Shown: in pieces, positions 16,748 through 24,845 of the stretch
How the letters are laid out: the number at the start of each line of letters is the position of its first letter
Position numbering within the stretch: position 1 is the stretch's first letter
From: JAHJQZ01 sp963675235
GTDB taxonomy: Bacteria > Pseudomonadota > Alphaproteobacteria > Rhizobiales > Devosiaceae
Length of the DNA: 64,000 nucleotides
Direction: 5' to 3'
Assembly (NCBI GenBank): GCA_963675235.2
Contig: CAXXFU010000005.1
Span: 124,001 to 188,000, forward strand
The notes under the pieces: model-generated
Database searches by the model: none
Told to the model about the DNA's origin: nothing
Seen by the model: the letters and a program-made list of their open reading frames with translations, nothing else
Translations under genes and position numbers: made by a program

Positions 16748-18024
16748 TGAGCATCGCGGCAGCGGAGGGGCCGGACGCCACCCGCGCCGCACTGGCCGGT
16801 GCCGTCATCAAGGCTCGCGCCCGGTCACTCTTGCCGGTCATGGTTGCCGTCTGGATCTTTTCGGGCGGCTTCGTCCTGATCGAGCCGTCGCCCTACGAAC
16901 TGGTGTTCGTCCTCGTTCTGCCCGTGGCGATCATTGCCGGGCTGCAGCTTTTCCGCGGCACGCTGAATCTGTTCAATCTGCTGGTGGCGTTCGTGCCCTT
17001 CGCGGTCATCGGCGCCTTCCAGCCGCGCAACACCGAAGTCCTGGCTTCGCTGATCTACGCGGTGGTGACGTTCTTTTTGTGGTTCACCGCCTATTTCGCT
17101 GCCAACTACCTCGCCGAGGACCCACGGCGGCGCTTCGACGGCATCATGAAAAGCTACACGCTGGTTGCGGTGATCGTCGCCTTGATCGGTACGCTCGCCT
17201 ATCTCGGCCTGATGCCGGCGAGCGAGCTGTTTCTCAGATACCAGCGTGCCAAGGCGACATTCCAGGACCCCAACGTCTACGGGCCGTTCCTGATCCTGCC
17301 GGCGATCTGGGCCGCCCAGAAGGTCTTTCTCGAACGCGGACACCAAACGCTCGTGTCCGGCGTTGTCTTCTCGGTACTGTTCGTCGGCATCTTCGTCAGT
17401 TTCTCGCGCGGCGCCTGGGGGTCGATCGCTGCGGCGACGCTGATCAGCTTCATGCTGGTGTTCTTGCTGGAAGCGCGGGCCGAGGACAAGGCGCGCATGC
17501 TGGTCATCGCGCTTCTCGGCGCCGGCGCGCTGACGATGCTCATGGCACTGCTGCTCAGCATCGATTCCATCCGGGACCTGTTCCTGCAGCGTTTCTCCGT
17601 TGCCGAGAACTACGACACCGGTTCGACCGGACGGTTCGGCCGTCAGGCCTATGCCTTCGATCTGGCGCTTTCCCATCCCTGGGGGATCGGTCCGAGCGAG
17701 TTCGGCACGCTGCGGGTCTCGGAAGACCCGCACAACACCTACGTCAAGGTGCTTCTGGCCTATGGCTGGGGCGGCGGACTTGCCTTCTATGCCCTGATCG
17801 GCGCGACCTTGTGGCGAGCCGTTACGCGCCTGGCCACCCCCTCGCCCAACCGCCTGATCCTGATCGCCCTGTTCTCGACCTATGTGCCGCTGGTGATCGA
17901 GTCCGCCATCATCGACATCGATCACTGGCGCCATTTCTTCCTTGTGACCGGGCTGATCTGGGGCGTGACCACCTGCTATCCGCGACTGACGCGGAAACAC
18001 CAGGCAATGGCGAGTTCCGGATAG
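16747..18024 (+). CDS. O-antigen ligase/Wzy-like polysaccharide polymerase
   Basis: 425 residues with roughly ten to eleven membrane helices. The Wzy_C/O-antigen ligase pattern is visible: a periplasmic loop with SVAENYDTGSTGRFGRQAY, and later GIGPSEFG with DPHNTYVKVLLAYGWGG, typical of the large loop and following helix. It is coupled to the sugar transferase by a one-base overlap. Polymerase rather than ligase is preferred because the neighbours are an EPS co-polymerase and export protein. No Wzx flippase is found in the window, so the flippase must be encoded elsewhere. Confidence 0.85.
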   Translation: MSIAAAEGPDATRAALAGAVIKARARSLLPVMVAVWIFSGGFVLIEPSPYELVFVLVLPVAIIAGLQLFRGTLNLFNLLVAFVPFAVIGAFQPRNTEVLASLIYAVVTFFLWFTAYFAANYLAEDPRRRFDGIMKSYTLVAVIVALIGTLAYLGLMPASELFLRYQRAKATFQDPNVYGPFLILPAIWAAQKVFLERGHQTLVSGVVFSVLFVGIFVSFSRGAWGSIAAATLISFMLVFLLEARAEDKARMLVIALLGAGALTMLMALLLSIDSIRDLFLQRFSVAENYDTGSTGRFGRQAYAFDLALSHPWGIGPSEFGTLRVSEDPHNTYVKVLLAYGWGGGLAFYALIGATLWRAVTRLATPSPNRLILIALFSTYVPLVIESAIIDIDHWRHFFLVTGLIWGVTTCYPRLTRKHQAMASSG

Positions 18025-18050
18025 CGCCGGTGCCGGCCTCGCCCTCGTGT

Positions 18051-18071
18051 CCCTCGGGTCGAGCCCGAGGG
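18051..18071. repeat. palindromic REP-like hairpin
   Basis: CCCTCGGG, loop TCGAG, CCCGAGGG, flanked by TGT and CGACAC arms. It sits just beyond the Wzy-like gene and can serve as its transcript end, though no T-tract follows. The sequence resembles the second hairpin of the repeat at 38545-38656, so it may belong to the same dispersed family. Confidence 0.6.
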
Positions 18072-18128
18072 CGACACACCGGATGCGAAAACAGCAATGG
18101 CGACCTGAACATGCGCTGGAAGCTCGTT

Positions 18129-19133
18129 CTAGCCCTGCGCTTCGATCAGGTCGGCCGGCGGCAGCGCGACAACGACACTGCCGACCTTGTGGCCGGTATC
18201 GACGCGGCGATGGGCGTCAGCCATGTCTTCGAGATCGAACACGCTGTCGACGATGGGGCGCAGCGCACCCTTGCCGATCAGCTCGACCAGAAAAGCCATG
18301 TCCTTTGCCTTGATCGCGGTCGGACGCAGGCCGGTTGTCAAAAGCTTGCCGCGTTTGCCGCCACGTCGCCCGATCTGCCCGAGCATGGTGAGCCCGATGC
18401 CAAGGCTCGGCACCGTGGTCAGATAGAGCCCGTCGGGCAAGAGCGCCCGCTTCGCCTTGCCGTATGAGCTCTTGCCGATGGCGTCGAAGATGACATCGTA
18501 GCGCGCTTTGTCGGTGGTGAAGTCCTTTTTCGCATAGTCGATGACGCGGTCGGCGCCAAGCTCGCGTACCAGGCCCGTGTTGCGGGCGCTGCATACACCC
18601 GTCACGTCAGCGCCGTAGAAACGGCCGAGCTGGATGGCAGCGGCGCCGATTGCGCCGGAGGCGCCATTGACCAGCAACCGCGTGCCGGTCCCGATCCGCG
18701 CCTCGTCGCGCAGGAAGGTGATCGCCGTCATGTAGCCATCGACCAGCGCTACGGCCTCGTTGAAGCCGAGGCCCGGGGGCATTTCCTCGATCGGTCCGGT
18801 TTCGGAAAGCGTGATGTATTCGGCATAGGCGCCCGTTTCCATCGAAAGACAGCCGAACACCTGTGTGCCGGGAGCGAAGCGCGTGGCCCCGGCGCCATTT
18901 TCCTGCACCGTGCCGGCGAACATATCTCCGAGCACCGGGGTCTTGGGGCGCAGGAAGCCGGAAAACAACCTCACGATGAACGGATCGGCGGCGCGGATGG
19001 CGGAATCGGGCGGCGTCGCCAGGGTGGCGCGAACCCGCACCAGCACCTGCCCGGGACCGGGCTTGGGCGTCGGCAGCTCAACGGACTCGAAAACGTCGGG
19101 ATCGCCATAGCGGGGAACGATCATGGCTTTCAT
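18129..19133 (-). CDS. zinc-independent MDR-family oxidoreductase (quinone reductase-like)
   Basis: 334 residues. N-terminal GroES-like domain (MKAMIVPRYGDPDVFESVEL) and Rossmann domain with GTRLLVNGASGAIGAAAIQLG, an NAD(P)-binding motif. No catalytic zinc cysteines are present, so it groups with quinone oxidoreductases and reticulon-4-interacting-protein-1-like enzymes. The start has AGGAGAG eight bases upstream. It is monocistronic. Substrate is unknown. Confidence 0.88.
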   Translation of the reverse strand: MKAMIVPRYGDPDVFESVELPTPKPGPGQVLVRVRATLATPPDSAIRAADPFIVRLFSGFLRPKTPVLGDMFAGTVQENGAGATRFAPGTQVFGCLSMETGAYAEYITLSETGPIEEMPPGLGFNEAVALVDGYMTAITFLRDEARIGTGTRLLVNGASGAIGAAAIQLGRFYGADVTGVCSARNTGLVRELGADRVIDYAKKDFTTDKARYDVIFDAIGKSSYGKAKRALLPDGLYLTTVPSLGIGLTMLGQIGRRGGKRGKLLTTGLRPTAIKAKDMAFLVELIGKGALRPIVDSVFDLEDMADAHRRVDTGHKVGSVVVALPPADLIEAQG

Positions 19134-19201
19134 GGCAAAGCTCTCCTGTGGCGCCGCTTGAGGCGCGCCAATCTTTCTTTTGATGTCAGTTGGTTATCTG
19201 G

Positions 19202-19423
19202 TCAGCCTTCGGCACGCTCGTAGGAGAACACCTGATCGATCGGCACGCCGAACGCATCGGCAATCTGAAAGGCCAACTCCAGAGACGGGGCGTATTTGGC
19301 GGATTCGATGGCGATGATGGTCTGGCGGGTGACGCCTACTTTCTCGGCCAGCGCCTTCTGCGTCATCTCATCGTGATCGAACCTCAATCGCCGGATTGTG
19401 TTGGTGACCCTGCCCTTGCCCAT
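19202..19423 (-). CDS. XRE-family helix-turn-helix regulator
   Basis: 73 residues, essentially only the HTH domain: TNTIRRLRFDHDEMTQKALAEKVGVTR with TIIAIESAKYAPSL, a classic lambda-Cro type fold of the YozG/short XRE group. The start is one base after the stop of the membrane protein upstream, so the two are translationally coupled. Such small XRE proteins with a partner membrane protein are widespread, and the membrane partner may modulate DNA binding. That role is not proven. Confidence 0.9.
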   Translation of the reverse strand: MGKGRVTNTIRRLRFDHDEMTQKALAEKVGVTRQTIIAIESAKYAPSLELAFQIADAFGVPIDQVFSYERAEG

Positions 19424-19424
19424 C

Positions 19425-19874
19425 TCAGTATCCCCGCCGGTAGAAGAAGATCTTGGTCACATCGCTGGCGAACGAGCCGGCAGCGAAGCCGAACAGCAGG
19501 ATATTGAGCATCACCAGCACGGCGCCGCCCATGGCAAGCAGCACCATCCCGCCGAGCCAGGCGATACTGATGACGATCATGGAGGCGATCATGCTGCGCG
19601 CCGAAAAGCGCTGGTCACGTTCGTCGGTGGTGAAATCGGGATCCTCGCCCCGGGCCGCGATGCCCGCTGCGATATTGAAGACGATGGTCAGAATGATCGT
19701 GGCGACGATCGATGCCGGGATCATCCAAAGGACGGTCTGGGCCCAGATCATCGGCCCGTCGGCGCCGTCGAAGGCGCCTTCCGCGCTCATGGTAAGCACT
19801 TTCCAGCCGAAATACGCAACGATCATTACGTTGACGACCATAGCTGCCCAGGCATTGCGCTCTTCATAGCTCAT
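19425..19874 (-). CDS. four-helix membrane protein paired with XRE regulator
   Basis: 149 residues with about four hydrophobic helices: AAMVVNVMIVAYFGW, MIPASIVATIILTIVFNI, SMIASMIVISIAWLGG and LVMLNILLFGFAAG. Between helices two and three is a polar loop with the pattern ARGEDPDFTTDERDQRFSARS. This D-E-R-D block is typical of the membrane partners of small XRE regulators (DUF2178-like). AGAGG lies six bases upstream of ATG 19874. Function unknown. Confidence 0.8.
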   Translation of the reverse strand: MSYEERNAWAAMVVNVMIVAYFGWKVLTMSAEGAFDGADGPMIWAQTVLWMIPASIVATIILTIVFNIAAGIAARGEDPDFTTDERDQRFSARSMIASMIVISIAWLGGMVLLAMGGAVLVMLNILLFGFAAGSFASDVTKIFFYRRGY

Positions 19875-19929
19875 GGCAAACCTCTTTTTTCCTCCCATCG
19901 CCACGCGACGGGATAAATGACGTTGATCG

Positions 19930-19991
19930 CTATGTATGAATCGTCTTACCTGGTGTCAAGTATATTTTACCCTATGTATGTTCGTTCATAC
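19930..19991 (-). promoter_or_regulatory. promoter and operator repeats of the XRE operon
   Basis: On the minus strand TTGACA (19959-19954) is spaced 17 bases from TACATA (19936-19931). Two copies of CTATGTATG occur at 19930-19938 and 19972-19980, 42 bases apart (about four helical turns) and bracketing the promoter. The second copy also forms an inverted repeat GTATG-N6-CATAC (19976-19991). The arrangement suggests autorepression. Confidence 0.65.
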
Positions 19992-20158
19992 TTTGTGTCT
20001 GCCATAGAGCACCTCTTTGATCACGAGATCGCGATCGATCGCATTCGATGAAACTGTGAAAGGGCTTGCATACGCGTGCTGTGCCATTCGCGAAAAAGTC
20101 GGGCGTCATGGTCTTCCCGTTCCGCGCCCGACACCGCTACAGCACGGGGGAATGACAA

Positions 20159-20431
20159 ATGACGAGCATATTCGTACGTGTTCCTTACAAGACCGAAGCA
20201 CCGCAGGGCCCGAACCTGCTGCACATCTACAGGAGAAACGGCCGAGCGTTTGCTACGGTGACGCGCTACATCTGGCACAAGGACGGCACGGGCCAGAACG
20301 GCTATGCCGAGATCGAAACCAGCGATCCCGATCCGGCCGACACCGTTATCGAGTATTTCAGCCACATCGGCGCTGAAGTGGCACTCGAATCCGACGACCT
20401 GTGGAATCCGAGTTGGGGACGCCTGAGCTAG
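20159..20431 (+). CDS. hypothetical small protein
   Basis: 90 residues with no recognised domain. It has no signal peptide or membrane segment, is rich in aromatic residues (IYRRNGRAFATVTRYIW, DDLWNPSWGRLS) and has an acidic C-terminal half (AEIETSDPDPADTVIEYF). GGGGGA lies seven bases before ATG 20159, and codon usage is GC3-rich like real genes here. It is convergent with the small reading frame upstream of rnpB. No function can be assigned. Confidence 0.65.
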   Translation: MTSIFVRVPYKTEAPQGPNLLHIYRRNGRAFATVTRYIWHKDGTGQNGYAEIETSDPDPADTVIEYFSHIGAEVALESDDLWNPSWGRLS

Positions 20432-20515
20432 GTTCCGCAGCCCGAGGTCCTGCCTGATCCGCACGCCTCGACGAAGACATCACGCGTCGGTTTGCCTGCC
20501 CTGGTCCGGCGCGAC

Positions 20516-20727
20516 CTATTTCCTGACAAAGGTGGTGTTCGGCACCATTGCGCCGGACACCAGACCAAGGCGAGCGACCTGCACGCCCCCCCGATCCCGG
20601 TCCGGATCTGGTGCAGGAACCATTGCGACAGCGGTCCGAAATTTCCGGCAAAGCTCAGCACCGCCAGCACGATGACGATGGCGATCATCAACAGCCTGGG
20701 GGAGCGGTCGTTGCCGGCGTTCTTCAT
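20516..20727 (-). pseudogene. possible small membrane protein interrupted at a 7-C run
   Basis: The frame from ATG 20727 begins MKNAGNDRSPRLL and has one membrane helix (LMIAIVIVLAVLSFAGNFG), preceded by GAGGGCG. At a run of seven C residues (20586-20592) the protein-like signal moves to another frame, continuing QVARLGLVSGAMVPNTT and stopping at 20516. Without the shift the frame reads on to 20428 with a cysteine/arginine-rich tail that looks non-native. This could be a sequencing error, a slippery site, or a decayed gene. No family was recognised. Confidence 0.4.
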
Positions 20728-20787
20728 CAGCGCAATCGCCCTCGCCTGGGGCCCTGCCGGCCTTGTGCCATGTGCCGACATAGTAGG

Positions 20788-21166
20788 CGCCAGTTGACCT
20801 GTAAGCCGGGTTCTGTAAGGCCACGGGCCGAAACCCGTGACGTGGTAGCCATTCATCTGGGACGCACATTGCTGCGCGCCTCTTGCAACCAACCCGGACG
20901 ATCAGCCTGAAAACAAGGCTGGGGTTGCCCCCGCGTCGTCCCTATTCGGTCTTGCTCCCGGTGGGGTTTGCCATGCGGTCCCTGTTGCCAGGTCCCCGGT
21001 GCGCTCTTACCGCACCGTTTCACCTTTTCCCCGTCATGCGAGGTAGTCTGTTCTCTGTGGCACTTTCCCTAGGGTCGCCCCCGCCGGACGCTATCCGGCA
21101 CCGTGTTTTCTGGAGCCCGGACTTTCCTCCCCTGCAAAGCAGGAGCGGCTACCCGGTCAACTGGCC
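20788..21166 (-). ncRNA. rnpB: RNase P RNA (bacterial type A)
   Basis: The minus strand carries the hallmark sequence GAGGAAAGTCCGGGCTCC shortly after the 5' end and, near the 3' end, the run ACCCGGCTTACAGGTCAACT. The 5' GGCCAGTTGACC pairs with the 3' GGTCAACTGGC to form helix P1. Between them are the conserved CGACCCTAGGGAAAGTGCCACAGA and ACAGACTACCTCGCATGACG-like segments expected of P10-P12. Length is about 378 bases, in the usual range. It is the catalytic subunit that trims tRNA 5' leaders. Exact ends are estimated to within a few bases. Confidence 0.95.
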
Positions 21167-21230
21167 GAAAATTCCTAGCCGTTGTCCTCAACAAGGGCAA
21201 GCACCGCCGTGCCCATCCCGGAAAGCAAAA

Positions 21231-21250
21231 CGCCGCCCATCCGGGCGGCG
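21231..21250 (-). terminator. terminator of the choice-of-anchor gene
   Basis: Perfect eight-base-pair stem CGCCGCCC / GGGCGGCG with loop ATCC, followed by TTTT on the minus strand, 23-42 bases past the stop codon. Confidence 0.8.
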
Positions 21251-21272
21251 CTGCATTTGTGTTCCAGAGCTT

Positions 21273-22211
21273 TCAGGCTGCCTTGCGACGTCTGCCGGCA
21301 AATCCGAGTCCGGCCAATCCGCCTATCAACAGCAGGCCGGCTGCCGGAACCGGCACGGTGCTGACCGGCGGCAACTCGCCGGTGAAGGGCATGCGGAATT
21401 CCTGGTTCTGGTTGATGGTCAACCCGACGACGGAACCATTGACGCCACCGCCAGAACCGCCGACATGGGCCAGCGGCGCCAGGATGGCGTAGCCAAAGCC
21501 GCCGGCATTGAGCAACACATCGGTCGCCTCGAAGAAATTGAGGATGACGTTGGTGTTGGTGTCATTGGCGTTGAGGCTGACACTGGCGGTAGTGCCCGAG
21601 ACGTTGATGATTGTCGTGACGCCGGGATCGAAGTCCTTTGTCGACAGCGTGCCGCCGTTGAAGAACGAGGCATTGGTATTGATGACGGCAACGCCGGCCG
21701 AACCGGATCCGCTGACCAGCTTCTTCTGGTTGAAATCGGACTGATCGGCCATGGCGCCGGCCGTGGAAGCCAGCCCGGACAGATCGAGGGAAAGCTGCTG
21801 GAAGGCAGCGCTGACGCCCGCTACCGGAATGCCGGCAACACCGGTATAGGAACTGGTGCCACCAGTCTGCATGTCGAGCGTGGCGCTGGCGCTGCCGCCG
21901 ATCTGGGCGTTGCCGCCCTTGATGTGGATATCGGCGCCGCCGACATTGCCGCCGACGATCAGCGAACCGGTCACCGGACCGGCGGAACCCGGCGCAAAAA
22001 GGCCCGGATTGGCATTGAAGCCGTTGGAGGTGAGATTGCCGCCGACATAGACCGAGGCCAGGGATTCCGAACCGATCGTCGCGTCGCCGAGCGAAATCGT
22101 CGTGAAGCTCTTGAGCATCGCCTCTGCATCGACGATGGCGGCGCTTGCGGGCGAGGTCAGTGCCAGGGTGGCGCCAAAAAGGAACGCCGAAGGGGCGAGA
22201 AAGTGCTTCAT
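21273..22211 (-). CDS. choice-of-anchor A family secreted protein with VPxPA C-terminal sorting signal
   Basis: 312 residues. Signal peptide (LFGATLALTSPASA), then a beta-rich region typical of choice-of-anchor A domains (SVYVGGNLTSNGFNAN, GSLIVGGNVGGADIHIKGG, NVSGTTASVSL, VILNFFEATDVLLNAGGFG, YAILAPLAHV). The C-terminus is a tripartite sorting tag: VPVPAAGLLLIGGLAGLGFAGRRRKAA, i.e. a VPxPA motif, a hydrophobic helix and an arginine cluster. This is the PEP-CTERM/VPLPA-CTERM type recognised by exosortases. No exosortase is in the window, but PEP-CTERM systems commonly occur in EPS producers, and the EPS locus lies 3 kb away. AGGA lies eight bases upstream of ATG 22211. Confidence 0.87.
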   Translation of the reverse strand: MKHFLAPSAFLFGATLALTSPASAAIVDAEAMLKSFTTISLGDATIGSESLASVYVGGNLTSNGFNANPGLFAPGSAGPVTGSLIVGGNVGGADIHIKGGNAQIGGSASATLDMQTGGTSSYTGVAGIPVAGVSAAFQQLSLDLSGLASTAGAMADQSDFNQKKLVSGSGSAGVAVINTNASFFNGGTLSTKDFDPGVTTIINVSGTTASVSLNANDTNTNVILNFFEATDVLLNAGGFGYAILAPLAHVGGSGGGVNGSVVGLTINQNQEFRMPFTGELPPVSTVPVPAAGLLLIGGLAGLGFAGRRRKAA

Positions 22212-22393
22212 CGAAAATTCCTGCGTCAGATCAAAGTGTTTGCTGCGCTTCCTCAAAGGTGCGCGGCATCAAATATGGCTAATTTAGACTGAATATAAGT
22301 AGATATGTCAAGCGTACTGTCCCTATTGCCGGTTCGCGCGACCAGCGCCGGCATCCCGCCCGGAGGCGGCTTCAGGCGACGCGACGACCGCGC

Positions 22394-23134
22394 CTAGACG
22401 TCACCGACCGGCGGTTCATTGCGCCATTTCATTGCCCGGCGCGTCATGCGCATGGTGCCGACGGCCATCAGCCCGCCTGCGACCAGCATGACGATCCAGT
22501 CGATCACGATGGCGACGACCTCGAAATAGTAGCTGCGCTCGACATTGTAGACGATCGAGACGAACAGGAAGGCACCAACGACCAGGACCGCGCCGGCAAG
22601 CGCCACCCAGAAGGCGGCGGCGAACAGACGCCCGAGCGGCTTGAGGCCCGCCGTCAATCCGCAAAGCGCCAGCGCCATCGTCAGATAGCCGAGATCCTCG
22701 AGGGCGATGAAAACGCCATGATCGTTGTACTGGGTCAGAACGGCAATGCCCTCGGTCTCGCCGGCATTGAGGCTCGGCTGGATCACCTCGATCTGGATGA
22801 AATAGCAGATGGACAGGGTGATCGCCGCCATCAGCCCGAAGCCGTTGCCGATGCGGGCCAAGGGACGCCGCACCACCGGTGTCAGCGACACCGAAGCGGC
22901 GCCGAGCACCACCAGCGCGAAGCTGGCGACGATCATGGCGTACATCCACAAATAGTCCTGCGGGTAGTAGCTGGCGATGTCGGCAAATGGATAGACCGAG
23001 CAATCGCCGGGGCAGAACGGGCCGGAACGCGGCGGCGCCAGGACAATGGTAGCGGCGACGGGCGACAGGGCCAGGATCATCGAGGACCAGAAGACGGCAA
23101 GGCGGGCGGCCCCGCGTTCGGCATGTTCGGTCAT
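22394..23134 (-). CDS. multi-pass membrane protein of unknown function
   Basis: 246 residues with about six hydrophobic helices, for example LAVFWSSMILALSPVAATIVL, YAMIVASFALVVLGAASVSL, GLMAAITLSICYFIQIEVI and WVALAGAVLVVGAFLFVSIV. A short extracytoplasmic loop contains two cysteines (GPFCPGDCSVYPF). GGGGGGA lies about eight bases upstream of ATG 23134. No family was recognised. It is monocistronic. Confidence 0.7.
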   Translation of the reverse strand: MTEHAERGAARLAVFWSSMILALSPVAATIVLAPPRSGPFCPGDCSVYPFADIASYYPQDYLWMYAMIVASFALVVLGAASVSLTPVVRRPLARIGNGFGLMAAITLSICYFIQIEVIQPSLNAGETEGIAVLTQYNDHGVFIALEDLGYLTMALALCGLTAGLKPLGRLFAAAFWVALAGAVLVVGAFLFVSIVYNVERSYYFEVVAIVIDWIVMLVAGGLMAVGTMRMTRRAMKWRNEPPVGDV

Positions 23135-23442
23135 TGCGCATTCCCCCCCGGTTTGCTGCGCCAAGACTATGCACGCTCAACACTAGCGCGTCAGGCGCCG
23201 ATCCCCATTGATGCAGCACAATCCCGCGGCAGGGCCGAATTGCCGTTGCAGCGATGCCGTGCAGGAGACCTTGCGATCGGCGGATTCTGCCCGCTGCCGT
23301 GTGGCCGAGCCGGAATCTTTTGCCGCCTGCCGACATGGCGCCACCCGGACTCGCCTGCAAACAGGGCCGTCCCGATCTGGCACAGAATATGCACCTCCGA
23401 GTTCAGCACAGAGGATCCCGGACGGTTCCCGGGGGCAAAACC
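23135..23442. other. intergenic region between divergent genes
   Basis: About 308 bases separate the leftward membrane protein and the rightward Ser-rich protein. Overlapping reading frames exist on both strands, but none has a ribosome site or protein-like features. I see no convincing operator. Confidence 0.4.
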
Positions 23443-24603
23443 ATGACATCGATCGGCGCCATCAGTTCCTATTCGAGTTACTCGGCCAACAGCTCCACGA
23501 GCTCATATAGCGCTGCCGCTTCCAGCGCCGCCGCCAAGTCCTCGTCCTCTTCGGGCACGAACAGCTCGAGCGCCACCAATGTGACCCTGTCGGCCTCGGC
23601 CCACGCGGCGCTGTCGACAAAGAGCTTCCTCGAAGTGATCAGCGAGGCACGCGAAAGCCTGACCGGCCTGATCGAGGACGCCGGAACCGACGGCCCCTAC
23701 AAGGATGGCAAGCTCGCCATCGACCTGTCCGGGTTCGACCGCCGCTCGCTCTGGGCCATTGCCGGCAACAGCGACGGCACGTTCAGCGACGACGAGATCA
23801 AGGCCGCCGGCGCCGAGCTGACCGGACGCTTTGATGCCGCCATGGCCGGCCCGTTCGCTGTCTACAAGGTGACCGGCAATATCACCAAGCTCTACGAGGC
23901 GGCCAGGACCTGGTTCGAGGACGCTTCGGCCGAGGAAAAGACGAGTACCACCTGGAAGACCCAGTCCGCGGCGATCGAAGAGGCCCTCGGCCAGCTGGCA
24001 AACACCTCATCGAGCTGGCCGGATGTCGAGAACGACCCGGTCACCGACTACATCTCCCGTGTCGCTTCGGGCGATGTCGGCAGCGCTCAGGATTTCGCCA
24101 GCCTTGCCGACAGTGCGCGCACGGCGCTCGACCAGCAGATCGCCGCCGCCGCGGCGCAGGGCAAGTCGCTCAATTTCTCGAAGTACCAGAAGTCCGGCAT
24201 CAAGGTCGATTTCTCCGATTTCTCGAGCCGTGCCCTCAGCGCCATCACTCTCAACCAGGGAGATCAGTTCTCGACCGAGGAAATCTCCGCCGCCAGGGAG
24301 GAAATCTCCAGCCGCGGCCGCCAGGTACTGATGAGCTGCATTTCCAGCGCCAATTCCTCGTCGAGCCCGACGGCGATGGCCGAAAACATCATCTCGGCCT
24401 ATTCCTCGCTGTCAGCCGAGGAACTGGAAGCGGTGGGATGGAACGACACGCTCTACCAGGCGGCGCTCGCCAACTACAAGAGCGCCAGCTACATCGCCAG
24501 CATGCTCGACAGTAGCGCTGCTTCCCTGCTCGGTGCATCGAGTTCAACCTCGGCAGGCACCGGCGGTGTCTCGAGCCTTGCCAGCCAACTGTCCTCGAGC
24601 TGA
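23443..24603 (+). CDS. Ser-rich protein with duplicated EF-hand-like module
   Basis: 386 residues. The first 50 residues are low-complexity Ser/Ala/Tyr (SSYSSYSANSSTSSYSAAA). After this are two related segments: KLAIDLSGFDRRSLWAIAG followed by NSDGTFSDDEIKAAG, and IKVDFSDFSSRALSAITL followed by NQGDQFSTEEISAAR. Both follow the order beta-strand, S/D-F-SxRxLxAI, then an acidic loop and helix. The first loop, NSDGTFSDDE, resembles a calcium-binding EF-hand loop; the second is degenerate. The rest is mostly helical, ending in a Ser-rich tail. No cleavable signal is seen, so an export route through a type I or flagellar system is possible but unproven. Not assigned to a named family. Confidence 0.75.
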   Translation: MTSIGAISSYSSYSANSSTSSYSAAASSAAAKSSSSSGTNSSSATNVTLSASAHAALSTKSFLEVISEARESLTGLIEDAGTDGPYKDGKLAIDLSGFDRRSLWAIAGNSDGTFSDDEIKAAGAELTGRFDAAMAGPFAVYKVTGNITKLYEAARTWFEDASAEEKTSTTWKTQSAAIEEALGQLANTSSSWPDVENDPVTDYISRVASGDVGSAQDFASLADSARTALDQQIAAAAAQGKSLNFSKYQKSGIKVDFSDFSSRALSAITLNQGDQFSTEEISAAREEISSRGRQVLMSCISSANSSSSPTAMAENIISAYSSLSAEELEAVGWNDTLYQAALANYKSASYIASMLDSSAASLLGASSSTSAGTGGVSSLASQLSSS

Positions 24604-24845
24604 TCCAGTCGGCATCTCGGCTTCGGCAAACCTGTTGCCCCCGGGAATCCGGTCTTTTTTGTCGCACAACCTTACCGGGATTTAACTCAGATCCCCCGGC
24701 CTGCTCGCCCATAGTGCTCGAGGAGCCGGACGGGTATCTGGCACCGTGCGGAGAGTTCACCGCCATGTGACGCTGCCGGCAGGTCCGGCCGATGCCGGTG
24801 GCGAATGCCCGCCGCATCGATGCAACGCCGCTTGGAGTGATCGAG

